From the NCBI GenBank assembly GCA_016297415.1, contig JAEDGQ010000033.1, positions 1 through 19,411 of the forward strand: a stretch of 19,411 nucleotides of DNA, written 5' to 3'. Of the stretch, positions 1-7,211 are shown one piece after another (within the stretch, counting starts at the first letter, position 1; each line of letters starts with the position of its first letter). The notes under the pieces are model-generated. The model saw only the letters and a program-made list of their open reading frames with translations, was not told the DNA's origin and ran no database searches. The stretch is from Treponema sp. (GTDB taxonomy: Bacteria > Spirochaetota > Spirochaetia > Treponematales > Treponemataceae). A program made the translations under genes and the position numbers.

Positions 1-31
1 AAAAGACAAATAATCTGCTCTTTAAAAGAGC

Positions 32-84
32 AAAAGCCAGATTTATGAGATTTTTGAGAAAAAAATCTCATAAATCTGACTTTT
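32..84. terminator. Long inverted repeat, probable bidirectional terminator
   Basis: The left arm (32-55) and right arm (61-84) pair at 23 of 24 positions around a 5-nt loop; 38-55 against 61-78 is perfect. The stem starts with AAAA and ends with TTTT, the usual form of a terminator that works in both directions. It most likely stops a rightward gene lying off the left edge and gives a second stop for the minus-strand gene ending at 179. A smaller 6-bp hairpin (17-22 with 26-31) sits just before it. The role is inferred from structure only. Confidence 0.6.
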
Positions 85-108
85 CTTTTGTCCTGTTGTA
101 TTTTGGTG

Positions 109-158
109 AAAAAAAAGAGACTGAAATCTCGGTTTCGAAAAACTTCAATTTCAGTCTC
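109..158 (-). terminator. Intrinsic terminator of the adenylation-domain gene
   Basis: On the minus strand, a perfect 11-bp stem (148-158 with 117-127) encloses a 20-nt loop and is followed directly by eight T residues (116-109). It lies 21 bases past the stop codon of the gene at 179-1585. A U-tract right after the stem makes this a convincing Rho-independent terminator. Confidence 0.75.
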
Positions 159-178
159 AAAATTTGGGGCAATTTAAG

Positions 179-1585
179 TTACAGAGTTTTTGGATCTGGA
201 AGAGCGAAGCGGTCCAGTTTACCATTCTGATTTACAGGGAATGCATCCAGTCTTACAAGGAATCCTGGAAGCATATATTCTGGAAGTTTGCGTTTGATTT
301 CGTCGTGAATCATTTCTTTAGTTACGCTGTCTTCACCAATGTAGAAACCGCAGATGTATGTAATTCCCCGTGAATTTGAAAAGTCTTTAACAATTGCATC
401 TTTTACGCCAGGAACACCTTTCATTACTGCTTCGATTTCGCCTGGTTCAATGCGCTGACCGTTGATTTTAATCATCCAGTCCATGCGGTTAAGATACTGA
501 ATCATGCCGTTTGGAAGACGCTTTCCAAGGTCACCTGTTTTGTACATGTATTCGTTGCCGTCTCTGTCCTTGAAAGGATTTGGAACTTTTACTTTTGCAG
601 TCTGTTCCGGAAGACCGATATATTCTTTGAGGAAGCGTCCTGTAAGACAGATTTCTCCCTGTTCTGCTTCTTTTCCGTCTGCATCAAGAATGTAAGCACC
701 GTCGTTAAGAAGAGGGCGGCCACAAGGTGTGTTGTCGTACATTTTATCAAGCTGGAATGTAACTACTGTTGCAGATGTTTCTGTCATACCATAGCAGTTT
801 ACAATCTTGAATTTATCAGAATAGATGCCTGATACTTTTTCTGAACCTGTAATTACCATCTGAAGAGAATCTGAAACAGGTTTGAAGATTTTAAGAAGGC
901 GTGGAGGCATGTAAGTGTAGCTTACATTGTGCTGTGCAATAAATTCTGCCAGCTGCCGTGGATTTTTTACGATATCCATTGGAATGATTACAACTGTCCA
1001 TCCGCGACATAAAACTGTAAGGTACATCCATGCACCTGCAATGAATGTGAATGGTGCAATAAGAGCTGCTGTGTCTGAGCCCATGTGTTCCGGCATATAA
1101 ACTGAACGAACTACAGATTCTGCAAGAGATCCCTGATCGTGAAGAACGCCCTTTGGTTTTCCTGTAGAACCAGATGTGTATGTTGCGATAGTTGAATCGT
1201 CTTCTGTAAGCTGAGGAACGTTGTAGTCTGGCTGGCATTTGTATGCTTCTTCAATAAATGCTTCATCGATTACAACTTTTACACCTGCATCATTGATACT
1301 GTAGTCAATGCGTTCCTGCGGATAGTGCTGGTCAAGAAGTACGATTTTGTATCCGTAAAGAAGACCTGTTGTCTGGGCAATAAGATAATCTGCATTGCGG
1401 CCCAGAAGAACTGCCATACAGTCTCCCTTTTTCATGCCTTTTGAAATGAGAAGTGCATTTATTTTTGCACATTTTTCGTCAAATTCTCCGTAAGTCATTT
1501 TTTCGGCATCTGAATTGCCCTTAAAAGCAAGTTTGTCTTTGTTTTCTGTAATTGCTTTTTTAATTAATTCACTGATGATAGCCAT
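179..1585 (-). CDS. Stand-alone adenylation-domain (AMP-binding) ligase
   Basis: A 468-residue member of the ANL superfamily, which forms acyl-adenylates from a carboxylic acid and ATP. Core motifs appear in order: the A3 loop YTSGSTGKPKG, the A5 motif NCYGMTET, the A7 motif YKTGDL, the A8 hinge NGQRIEPGEIE and the catalytic A10 lysine in NGKLDR close to the C-terminus. The hinge and tail resemble NRPS adenylation domains or DltA more than FadD-type enzymes. The protein ends right after A10, so there is no carrier or condensation domain. In my hand alignment of A4 (F-I-A-G-A-W), the place of the Asp that binds the amino group of amino-acid substrates is taken by Ile, so a non-amino-acid substrate is likely. 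The purine-rich GGGAG is about 12 nt before the ATG. The gene is monocistronic, with its own terminator. Substrate and acceptor are unknown. Confidence 0.85.
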   Translation of the reverse strand: MAIISELIKKAITENKDKLAFKGNSDAEKMTYGEFDEKCAKINALLISKGMKKGDCMAVLLGRNADYLIAQTTGLLYGYKIVLLDQHYPQERIDYSINDAGVKVVIDEAFIEEAYKCQPDYNVPQLTEDDSTIATYTSGSTGKPKGVLHDQGSLAESVVRSVYMPEHMGSDTAALIAPFTFIAGAWMYLTVLCRGWTVVIIPMDIVKNPRQLAEFIAQHNVSYTYMPPRLLKIFKPVSDSLQMVITGSEKVSGIYSDKFKIVNCYGMTETSATVVTFQLDKMYDNTPCGRPLLNDGAYILDADGKEAEQGEICLTGRFLKEYIGLPEQTAKVKVPNPFKDRDGNEYMYKTGDLGKRLPNGMIQYLNRMDWMIKINGQRIEPGEIEAVMKGVPGVKDAIVKDFSNSRGITYICGFYIGEDSVTKEMIHDEIKRKLPEYMLPGFLVRLDAFPVNQNGKLDRFALPDPKTL

Positions 1586-1630
1586 TTTTTTTTGCTTCTC
1601 CCAAGGTTAAAGTGGTTATTTTTTTTATTC

Positions 1631-1653
1631 TGACAAAAAGTGAAAAAATGTCA
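1631..1653. promoter_or_regulatory. Candidate operator 1 (TGACA-13-TGTCA)
   Basis: Inverted repeat TGACA/TGTCA separated by 13 AT-rich bases. It shares the sequence TGACAAAAAGT with the palindrome at 1673-1697, and the two copies start 43 bp apart, about four helical turns. It lies between the adenylation gene and a possible minus-strand promoter, so a repressor of that gene is one plausible reader. No regulator gene is in the window. Confidence 0.4.
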
Positions 1654-1679
1654 TAATAAATGGTGTTTTATTTTGACAA
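1653..1679 (-). promoter_or_regulatory. Weak candidate promoter of the adenylation gene
   Basis: On the minus strand, TTGTCA (1679-1674) and TATTAT (1658-1653) are 15 bp apart, which is short. Both boxes overlap or touch the candidate operators, consistent with repression, but other AT-rich choices are possible. Confidence 0.25.
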
Positions 1680-1697
1680 AAAGTTAAATTTTGTCAA
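1673..1697. promoter_or_regulatory. Candidate operator 2 (9-bp arms)
   Basis: Perfect 9-bp inverted repeat TTGACAAAA / TTTTGTCAA with a 7-bp centre. It repeats the core of the element at 1631-1653. A fully palindromic 14-mer, TCTAATTAATTAGA (1698-1711), abuts it. Homodimeric regulators of TetR or MarR type bind sites of this form. That assignment is inference; what is seen is only the symmetry and the duplication. Confidence 0.45.
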
Positions 1698-1798
1698 TCT
1701 AATTAATTAGACTAATAAATCAAAATAAGGTTGCAAAAAAATTTAAAAAAAATGATTTTTTTTACATATTAGAGAAGAGAGCAAGGCAGGCCTTTTTG

Positions 1799-1807
1799 TG
1801 GTATAAT
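1799..1807 (+). promoter_or_regulatory. Extended -10 promoter, leaderless start of lipid kinase
   Basis: TGG-TATAAT is a consensus extended -10 box and ends 7 nt before the ATG at 1815, so transcription should begin at or next to the start codon. No good -35 hexamer is visible, as is common for extended -10 promoters. A 12-bp palindrome (AAGGC-AG-GCCTT, 1783-1794) sits in the -35/spacer area and could be an operator. Confidence 0.6.
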
Positions 1808-1814
1808 TCTTTTT

Positions 1815-2738
1815 ATGTATTATTTTATTGTAAATGAACACGGTGGCTCAGGTCAGGCTGTAAAAACCTGGGAAAAAGTAAAAGCTGTTCTTGATAAAAA
1901 AAATGTTCAGTATAAGTATTTTGTTCCAGAATTAAAGGGCTATGCTGCCGTTCTGGCTGAACAGATTTCTGAAATAACAGATGATGATGATATCCGTCTT
2001 GTAGTTGTTGGGGGGGACGGTACTATAAATGAAGTCTTAAACGGAATAAGGAATTTCGACAGAATTAAGTTTGGTGTTATTCCCACAGGCTCTGGAAACG
2101 ATTTTAGCCGCGGACTTGGACTTCCCCTGAAGAAGCCTGAAAAAGTTACGGAGATGATTCTTAATTCTTCCGGAACAAGAAAAATTGATCTTGGACTTAC
2201 TGAGTCAGCCGGAAGAAAAAGAATTTTCGGAATCAGTTCCGGATATGGTATGGATGCTATTGTTGGAACGGGAATCAATACTTCAAAAATTAAAGTCATA
2301 ATGAATAAACTGCACTTGAATTCTCTCAGCTACGCAGTTTTAACTGTTATTACTTTATTTTCCATGAAGACTTATAAGTTTAAAGTTAGTGTCGATGATG
2401 GTCCGCTGATGGAATTTGATAAAGCAATATTTCTTGCTGCAATGAATTTTCCTTGTGAAGGCGGTGGTGTTCCAATGGCTCCAAAAGCAACTGCTCAGGA
2501 CGGAAAAGTTTCTTTCTGTATTGCCTATGGAATCCCAAAATGGCGGACTTTTTTTGCTTTTCCTGTTCTTCTTGCTGCAAAGCATGAAAAAATTAAAGGC
2601 TTTAAAGTTCTTGATGGAAAAAAACTTGATGTGTACAGCGATATTCCAACAATCAGTGCCACAGACGGGGAACTTTTTGGAAACCTGACAGAAGTTCATT
2701 TTAAGTGTCTGGAAAACAAACTGACTATTCTTCTCTGA
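1815..2738 (+). CDS. Diacylglycerol kinase-family lipid kinase (DagK/YegS-like)
   Basis: A 307-residue protein of the DAGK catalytic-domain family (DagK, YegS, BmrU), soluble ATP-dependent lipid kinases that act at the membrane surface. The nucleotide-binding signature GGDGTINEVLNG lies at about residues 66-77, TGSGNDF at 91-97, and the later GGGVPMAPKA...DGKV segment matches the conserved C-terminal lobe. Length is normal for the family (about 290-310). The start fits because family homology (YYFIVNEHGGSG) begins immediately after the Met, and a -10 box ends 7 nt upstream with no Shine-Dalgarno, which implies a leaderless mRNA. A metallopeptidase gene follows 4 nt after the stop, so the two are probably cotranscribed. 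The lipid substrate (diacylglycerol or another lipid) cannot be read from the sequence. Confidence 0.88.
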   Translation: MYYFIVNEHGGSGQAVKTWEKVKAVLDKKNVQYKYFVPELKGYAAVLAEQISEITDDDDIRLVVVGGDGTINEVLNGIRNFDRIKFGVIPTGSGNDFSRGLGLPLKKPEKVTEMILNSSGTRKIDLGLTESAGRKRIFGISSGYGMDAIVGTGINTSKIKVIMNKLHLNSLSYAVLTVITLFSMKTYKFKVSVDDGPLMEFDKAIFLAAMNFPCEGGGVPMAPKATAQDGKVSFCIAYGIPKWRTFFAFPVLLAAKHEKIKGFKVLDGKKLDVYSDIPTISATDGELFGNLTEVHFKCLENKLTILL

Positions 2739-2742
2739 TATT

Positions 2743-3384
2743 ATGAAGGAAAAAAGTGTAAGCTTTCTTTTAGCATCAAAAGAAGGGGATAAACGGGAAG
2801 TTCCTGTTTTAATACGGAAAAAAAACATACGCTCAATCAGACTTCAGGTTACAAGAGATTGTCAGGTTGTCTGTACAGCTTCACTCCGGGCTTCAGATGA
2901 AAAAATTACCGGTTTTATAGAATCAAAAGCTCAGTGGATTTTGAAGGCCTTGGATCGTACAGAAAACTTTGCAGGAAACTCAGAAAATCTGAAAAATGAC
3001 GGACAGGCTTTTTTGTCTGGATTAAACAGGGATGACAGAGTTCAGAAGGATAGAAATTTTGTTTATTCGAAAAAATGGAAGGAACTGGCAATGGCAAATT
3101 TTGAACATACAGTCTGCCGCTTTCTTCCTTTTTTTGAAGCAGGTCTTCTTCCTCCCTTTGCGTTAAAAGGCAGATCCATGCATTCTATGTGGGGAAACTG
3201 TAACACAAAAACAAAAATAATAACTTTCAGCTGGGAACTTTTTAATTATCCCCAGTGTTGTATTGATTATGTAGTTCTCCACGAGATGACTCATTTTTTG
3301 TATATAAGGCATGATAAAAAATTTTATGATTATATAAAAAAAGTAATGCCAGAATATAAAGATTATGTAAGGATGATGAAGTAG
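2743..3384 (+). CDS. YgjP-like (DUF45) zinc metallopeptidase
   Basis: A 213-residue protein of the YgjP/DUF45 family (WLM/SprT-like metalloproteases). The zinc motif HEMTH lies at residues 180-184, with a third ligand candidate, His190, in IRHDKKFY. Upstream, MHSMWGNCNTKTKI and the segment TFSWELFNYPQCCIDYVVLH match the family pattern (M.S.WGSC ... IDYVVLHE). The N-terminal half (VLIRKKNIRSIRLQV) is the usual beta-rich domain of this family; residues about 72-105 are a variable, charged insert. No signal peptide is visible, so it is probably cytoplasmic. It starts 4 nt after the lipid-kinase stop without a clear Shine-Dalgarno, so translation probably depends on coupling. The substrate is not known for the family. 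Confidence 0.85.
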   Translation: MKEKSVSFLLASKEGDKREVPVLIRKKNIRSIRLQVTRDCQVVCTASLRASDEKITGFIESKAQWILKALDRTENFAGNSENLKNDGQAFLSGLNRDDRVQKDRNFVYSKKWKELAMANFEHTVCRFLPFFEAGLLPPFALKGRSMHSMWGNCNTKTKIITFSWELFNYPQCCIDYVVLHEMTHFLYIRHDKKFYDYIKKVMPEYKDYVRMMK

Positions 3385-3424
3385 GCTTATAAGACACTTT
3401 CTTTTATTTTGACTCTTTTATGCC

Positions 3425-3430
3425 GATAAT
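3425..3430 (+). promoter_or_regulatory. -10 box for the small OMP gene
   Basis: GATAAT (5 of 6 to consensus) ends 6 nt before the ATG at 3437. The hexamer 17 nt further upstream (TTTTAT) is a poor -35. There is no Shine-Dalgarno before 3431 or 3437. A start at 3437 fits a leaderless transcript, whereas 3431 would lie upstream of the expected transcription start. Confidence 0.45.
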
Positions 3431-3436
3431 ATGCTT

Positions 3437-4003
3437 ATGAAAAAACTGACACTTTTATTTGTTTTATTGTTAACACTTACAACATCCGTATTTGCCCTGG
3501 ATTTTGAATTTGGACTTGGTTCCGGCTATGTATTGTACGGCGGAAAACATGTTAAATCTTTAGTTAATGGTTTTGATCAGAAATCTCAGGTAATTCTTTC
3601 AACAGATGTGGAGATGAAAATGCCTGTTGCTTCCGTATTGAATCTTACATTTGGTATTGATTCTATTTTTGACGGACGCTGGAAAGGTTCACATCATATT
3701 TATTTGTGGGATTATGCCTGTTCTGCAGGTGTTGATGTTTATCCTGGCATCGGGGGATTGCGGTGCTCCGTAAAATATTGTCTTGGCCGTCGCACAGATT
3801 TTGTAAATCTTCCTGAAGATGATGATATTAGAAGTACTGACTTTGGTAATGGTTTTGAATTTGCAGCAGGCTGGGATTTTGGCTGGGGAAGAAGCGGTTT
3901 ATCACCTGTAGTTGAAGCTGCCTGGAGGCATATGCCTAGAGGTGGTGCAAGCGATAATGTACTGGATCTTAAACTTAAACTTAAAATAAAAACTTCAAAC
4001 TAG
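3437..4003 (+). CDS. Small exported, probable outer-membrane beta-barrel protein
   Basis: I do not recognise a named family. From the ATG at 3437 it is 188 residues, starting with a textbook signal peptide: two lysines, a Leu/Val-rich core, then SVFA before DFEFG (likely cleavage after residue 20). An in-frame ATG two codons earlier (3431) is less likely, because the -10 box would place transcription start at about 3437. The mature part alternates polar and hydrophobic residues with many Gly and aromatic positions (FGLGSGYVLYGG, FEFAAGWDFGWG), as in small beta barrels. It ends in an alternating LDLKLKLKIK strand, although the final residue is Asn rather than an aromatic. It could be a small porin-like or surface protein. 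It lies 52 bp after the metallopeptidase gene with its own promoter candidate. Confidence 0.65.
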   Translation: MKKLTLLFVLLLTLTTSVFALDFEFGLGSGYVLYGGKHVKSLVNGFDQKSQVILSTDVEMKMPVASVLNLTFGIDSIFDGRWKGSHHIYLWDYACSAGVDVYPGIGGLRCSVKYCLGRRTDFVNLPEDDDIRSTDFGNGFEFAAGWDFGWGRSGLSPVVEAAWRHMPRGGASDNVLDLKLKLKIKTSN

Positions 4004-4010
4004 AGAAAAT

Positions 4011-4039
4011 TTGCAAAACTTTAATGTTAAGGATATTCT
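4011..4039 (+). promoter_or_regulatory. Promoter of the ASKHA gene, leaderless start
   Basis: TTGCAA (4011-4016), a 17-bp spacer, then TATTCT (4034-4039), which ends 6 nt before the ATG at 4046. Both hexamers are close to consensus with ideal spacing. The upstream purines (AAGGA, 4029-4033) lie in the spacer and would not be in the mRNA if transcription starts at about 4046. Confidence 0.55.
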
Positions 4040-4045
4040 ATAAAT

Positions 4046-5476
4046 ATGCAGATACAGACAGATGGAGTTATGCCGGAATTCCCGGATGCACAGGAAGAAT
4101 TTACTTCGTTATCAGAAGCAGGAATTGCAGTAGATGTAGGAACAACTACAGTTGCTGTCAGTCTGTGGACTCTTGCCGACAGAAAATGTCTTGCAACCGT
4201 AGCAGAAAAAAATGTTCAGGTTCGTTATGGCCACGATGTTATTAAGCGTATTTCTTTTGCTGTTCGTCCGCCATTAACCGGTTCTGCACAGATAGTTGAA
4301 TCAGGTCCATCTGCTCTTCATTATGGAATTATAAATCAGCTGGAAAAGCTTTATACACAGGTTATTGCTAAGGCAACATTAAAAGCAGGTCGTGGAGTAC
4401 GACTGAATGTTTCAAGAATTGTTATTACAGGCAATACAACAATGCTTAGTTTTGTATGTGCCATGCCTGTTGATGGTCTTGCAGCAGCTCCTTTTAATCC
4501 AGCTTCAAGATTTGGTTTTACAACAGAATGGGGTTCTGTTCGGGAAGGAACTGTAAGTTCCAAATGTGAGGCTCTTGATCCTCCAACTCCAGAAGCTGTA
4601 GAAACTTATAGAAAAAGTGCTGTAAAACCTTCTACTCCAGTTTATTTCCCTCCTTGTATCGGGGCCTTTATTGGGGCGGATATGGTTTGTGCAATGCTTT
4701 CAGCAGGTTTTTCTGTTCCGGGGATTTCTCAGGATTCTCCTCAGGCATGGGAAGCTCCTGTAAAAGCACCTCTGCTTCTAGCAGATATTGGTACTAACAC
4801 AGAAATTGCACTCTATATTCCTGAGTCAGAAGGACAGTCTGGAAAAATCCTCTGTACATCTGCGGCTGCCGGTCCGGCTTTTGAATGTGCAAATATCAGC
4901 TGTGGTATGAGCTCTGTGGATGGTGCAATTGACAGAATTGATTACAAAGGTTCTCTTGATTGTCATGTTATTGGTGAAGGTAATGCAAAGGGAATTTGTG
5001 GTTCTGGATTAATAAGTACAGTTGCAACTCTGTTCCGTCATAAATATATTGATAATGCTGGTGTAATACAGAAAAACATTTCAAAACTTGGTGACGGTTC
5101 TATATGTATCCAGCTTACACCGGCAGTTTTTATTTCTCAGCAGGATATCAGAAACATGCAGCTTGCAAAATCTGCCGTTTATACAGGACTTTCATATATG
5201 CTGGAACGTTCTCCATCACTTCCAGTGTTCTGTGTGGCTGGTGGATTTGGTTCACATATTAATATTGCAGATGCCTGCGAAATCGGTCTGATTCCAAAAG
5301 AACTGGAAAACAGATGCGTTCATCTTGGAAACGCTGCTCTTGCCGGTGCCTCAGCTCTTCTTTTCTCCAGAGCACTGCGACAGAAAGCTGTTGATCTGGT
5401 AAAACATGCTTTCCAGATTAATCTTGCGGCAGTTCCTGACTTCCAGCACAGGTATCTCCGTTCTATCGAATTTTAA
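4046..5476 (+). CDS. Stand-alone ASKHA-domain protein (RACo/RamA C-terminal type, DUF4445)
   Basis: A 476-residue protein matching the ASKHA ATPase part of reductive activators of corrinoid proteins (RACo, RamA), which use ATP to drive reduction of inactive Co(II) corrinoid proteins. Two phosphate-binding segments are clear: DVGTTTVAV (from residue 30) and ADIGTNTEIALY (about 245-255). Further family landmarks are ITGNTTM, PPCIGAFIGADM, SAAAGPAFE, GICGSGLI, VAGGFGSHI and GNAALAGA. Known activators have roughly 200 further N-terminal residues with a 2Fe-2S ferredoxin domain or a C-terminal 4Fe-4S domain. Here neither is present, and the only N-terminal extra is about 25 residues with no cysteine motif. 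The start agrees with a promoter 6 nt upstream. No methyltransferase or corrinoid-protein gene is nearby, so the partner is unknown. Confidence 0.8.
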   Translation: MQIQTDGVMPEFPDAQEEFTSLSEAGIAVDVGTTTVAVSLWTLADRKCLATVAEKNVQVRYGHDVIKRISFAVRPPLTGSAQIVESGPSALHYGIINQLEKLYTQVIAKATLKAGRGVRLNVSRIVITGNTTMLSFVCAMPVDGLAAAPFNPASRFGFTTEWGSVREGTVSSKCEALDPPTPEAVETYRKSAVKPSTPVYFPPCIGAFIGADMVCAMLSAGFSVPGISQDSPQAWEAPVKAPLLLADIGTNTEIALYIPESEGQSGKILCTSAAAGPAFECANISCGMSSVDGAIDRIDYKGSLDCHVIGEGNAKGICGSGLISTVATLFRHKYIDNAGVIQKNISKLGDGSICIQLTPAVFISQQDIRNMQLAKSAVYTGLSYMLERSPSLPVFCVAGGFGSHINIADACEIGLIPKELENRCVHLGNAALAGASALLFSRALRQKAVDLVKHAFQINLAAVPDFQHRYLRSIEF

Positions 5477-5542
5477 TACTTATTTTTACAGTTCAATATT
5501 CTCATTTCTTTCTATTAATTGGTGTTAATCCCATCTTTTAAT

Positions 5543-5571
5543 TTGACATCTGTATCTTCATATAGTAATAT
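5543..5571 (+). promoter_or_regulatory. Promoter of rny
   Basis: A perfect -35 TTGACA (5543-5548), 17-bp spacer, and TAATAT (5566-5571). Transcription would start at about 5578, giving a leader of about 100 nt before the ATG at 5677. In this window that is unusually long for the first gene of a transcript. Confidence 0.65.
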
Positions 5572-5648
5572 TAAAATGATATTTTGGGGGCGGTTTTTCG
5601 TAAAATTTCAGATTGTTGGTGGCTCTCTGTTATTGATTGAAGATCCAA

Positions 5649-5670
5649 CTCCTTAATAGATGCAAAGGAG
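5649..5670 (+). promoter_or_regulatory. Shine-Dalgarno-sequestering hairpin in the rny leader
   Basis: The strong ribosome-binding site AAGGAG (5665-5670, 6 nt before the ATG) is exactly complementary to CTCCTT (5649-5654) across a 10-nt loop. A competing pairing, GTTGG (5615-5619) with CCAAC (5645-5649), would share base 5649. This could allow two leader folds, one open and one closed. The stem is only 6 bp, so its effect is uncertain. Confidence 0.45.
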
Positions 5671-5676
5671 AATAGT

Positions 5677-7206
5677 ATGAATATTGTTTTATTCGTAGTA
5701 CTTCCCGTTGCTGGTATAGTTCTTGGATGGATTATTCGTTGGTTATATGCCAAATTTCAGTTATCTTCGGCAGAGCAGAAAGCTGAACGTGTAAAACAGG
5801 ATGCAATAAAAGAAGCAGAAGCCCAGAAAAAAGAATATTTGCTTGAAACAAAAGATCAACTCCTTCGTGAACGACAGCAGCAGGAAAGAGAAAACCGGGA
5901 TCGCCGCAAGGAAATTCAGGTTTATGAAGCTCGCGTAGCTAAAAAAGAAGAATTAGTTGATAAGCGCAGTTCCGAGCTGGACAAGAAAGAACAGGAATTT
6001 GCTGATCGTGAAAATGCCATGGCAAAACGTGAACAGCAGATTGCAGTTCAGGAAGAGACATATCGTCGTGAACTTGAACGTATTTCAGGTCTTTCAGCGC
6101 AGGAAGCTAAAGAACTCATCATTAAAAATCTTGAAAATGATGCACGCCATGATGCTCAGGCACTTCTGAACAAAATTGAACAGGAAGCTCAGCTCACAGC
6201 TGATAAAAAAGCTCAGGAAATTCTTGTTGAAACAATTCAGCGTCTGGCAACAGAAACTACAAGTGATATTACAGTAACAACAGTTTCACTTCCAAGTGAC
6301 GAAATGAAGGGTAGAATTATCGGTCGTGAAGGTCGTAATATTCGTGCTCTCGAAACACTTACTGGAGTTGATATCATCATCGATGATACTCCTGAAGCCG
6401 TTGTAATCAGCTGTTTTGATCCAGTTCGTAAAGAAATTGCTAAACAGTCTTTGGAACGCCTTGTAACAGATGGTCGTATCCATCCTGCGCGTATTGAAGA
6501 AATCGTTCAGAAAGTTACAAGAGAAATTCAGCAGAAAATTTATGAAGAAGGTGAAAAGGTTCTCTTTGACCTTGGAATCCACAATATGAGTCAGGACGGT
6601 GTTCGTGCTCTTGGTCGTCTTTATTACAGAACAAGTTACGGACAGAATGTACTTACACATTCCAGAGAAGTTGCTGAAATTGCAAGTCTTCTTGCATCAG
6701 AAATTGGTGTTAATAAAGAACTTGCTAAGCGTGCAGCTCTTCTTCATGATATTGGTAAAGGTGCAGAAAACGATAGTGATCAGAACCACGCAGAAGTTGG
6801 TGCAGAAATGGCACGCAAAATGGGTGAAGATCCTAGAGTTATTAACGCAATCGCTGCTCACCACGCCGACTGCGAACCTACTACAATTGAAGCTGTAATT
6901 GTTCAGATTGCTGATGCAATTTCTGCAGCCCGTCCAGGTGCTCGTAAAGAAACTGTAGACAACTATGTTAAACGTCTTGAAAATCTGGAAGAAATTGCAG
7001 AAAAGTTTAACGGCGTTGAAAAGGCTTACGCTATTCAGGCTGGACGTGAACTTCGTATTCTTGTTAATAACGAAAAAATTCCTGACGAAGAAGTTAAGGA
7101 TCTTGCTCAGAAAATTGCTAAGCAGATTGAATCAGATCTTAAGTATCCGGGAAGAATTAAGCTTACAATGATTCGCGAAACACGAATCGTTGAATACGCA
7201 AGATAA
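5677..7206 (+). CDS. rny: Ribonuclease Y
   Basis: A 509-residue endoribonuclease that starts mRNA turnover, anchored to the inner face of the cytoplasmic membrane. The domain order is canonical: an N-terminal membrane segment (about residues 2-24), a long charged coiled coil (about 25-190, rich in KKE, ERQQ and REN runs), a KH RNA-binding domain with the GRIIGREGRNIRALE loop (about residues 211-225), and an HD phosphohydrolase domain with LTHSREVAEIA and LLHDIGKG, then AAHHADCE. Length is in the usual range (about 500-520). It has a strong Shine-Dalgarno, its own promoter with a leader of about 100 nt, and a clean terminator straight after the stop, so it is a single-gene transcript. The leader can fold over the Shine-Dalgarno, which suggests translational control, possibly by its own activity; that last step is inference. 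Confidence 0.97.
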   Translation: MNIVLFVVLPVAGIVLGWIIRWLYAKFQLSSAEQKAERVKQDAIKEAEAQKKEYLLETKDQLLRERQQQERENRDRRKEIQVYEARVAKKEELVDKRSSELDKKEQEFADRENAMAKREQQIAVQEETYRRELERISGLSAQEAKELIIKNLENDARHDAQALLNKIEQEAQLTADKKAQEILVETIQRLATETTSDITVTTVSLPSDEMKGRIIGREGRNIRALETLTGVDIIIDDTPEAVVISCFDPVRKEIAKQSLERLVTDGRIHPARIEEIVQKVTREIQQKIYEEGEKVLFDLGIHNMSQDGVRALGRLYYRTSYGQNVLTHSREVAEIASLLASEIGVNKELAKRAALLHDIGKGAENDSDQNHAEVGAEMARKMGEDPRVINAIAAHHADCEPTTIEAVIVQIADAISAARPGARKETVDNYVKRLENLEEIAEKFNGVEKAYAIQAGRELRILVNNEKIPDEEVKDLAQKIAKQIESDLKYPGRIKLTMIRETRIVEYAR

Positions 7207-7211
7207 AAAGG

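Noticed and set aside
45..373. Two short plus-strand open frames (61 and 69 codons) at the left edge
   Set aside because: They run through two terminator hairpins and antisense to the end of the adenylation gene; no ribosome-binding site and no protein-like composition.
2355..2828. Minus-strand frame of 157 codons over the lipid-kinase end
   Set aside because: Opposite to conserved kinase motifs, no ribosome-binding site, Lys/Phe-rich shadow composition.
3409..3414. TTGACT as the -35 box of the small OMP gene
   Set aside because: Only 10 bp separate it from GATAAT, too short for sigma-70; other -10 choices at 15-17 bp would place the transcription start inside the gene.
5578..5676. Known riboswitch class in the rny leader
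   Set aside because: I could not match it to any consensus riboswitch core; only the local Shine-Dalgarno pairing is supported.
6286..6660. Minus-strand frame of 124 codons inside rny
   Set aside because: It is the shadow of the KH and HD coding region and has no start signals; the plus frame is unmistakably RNase Y.
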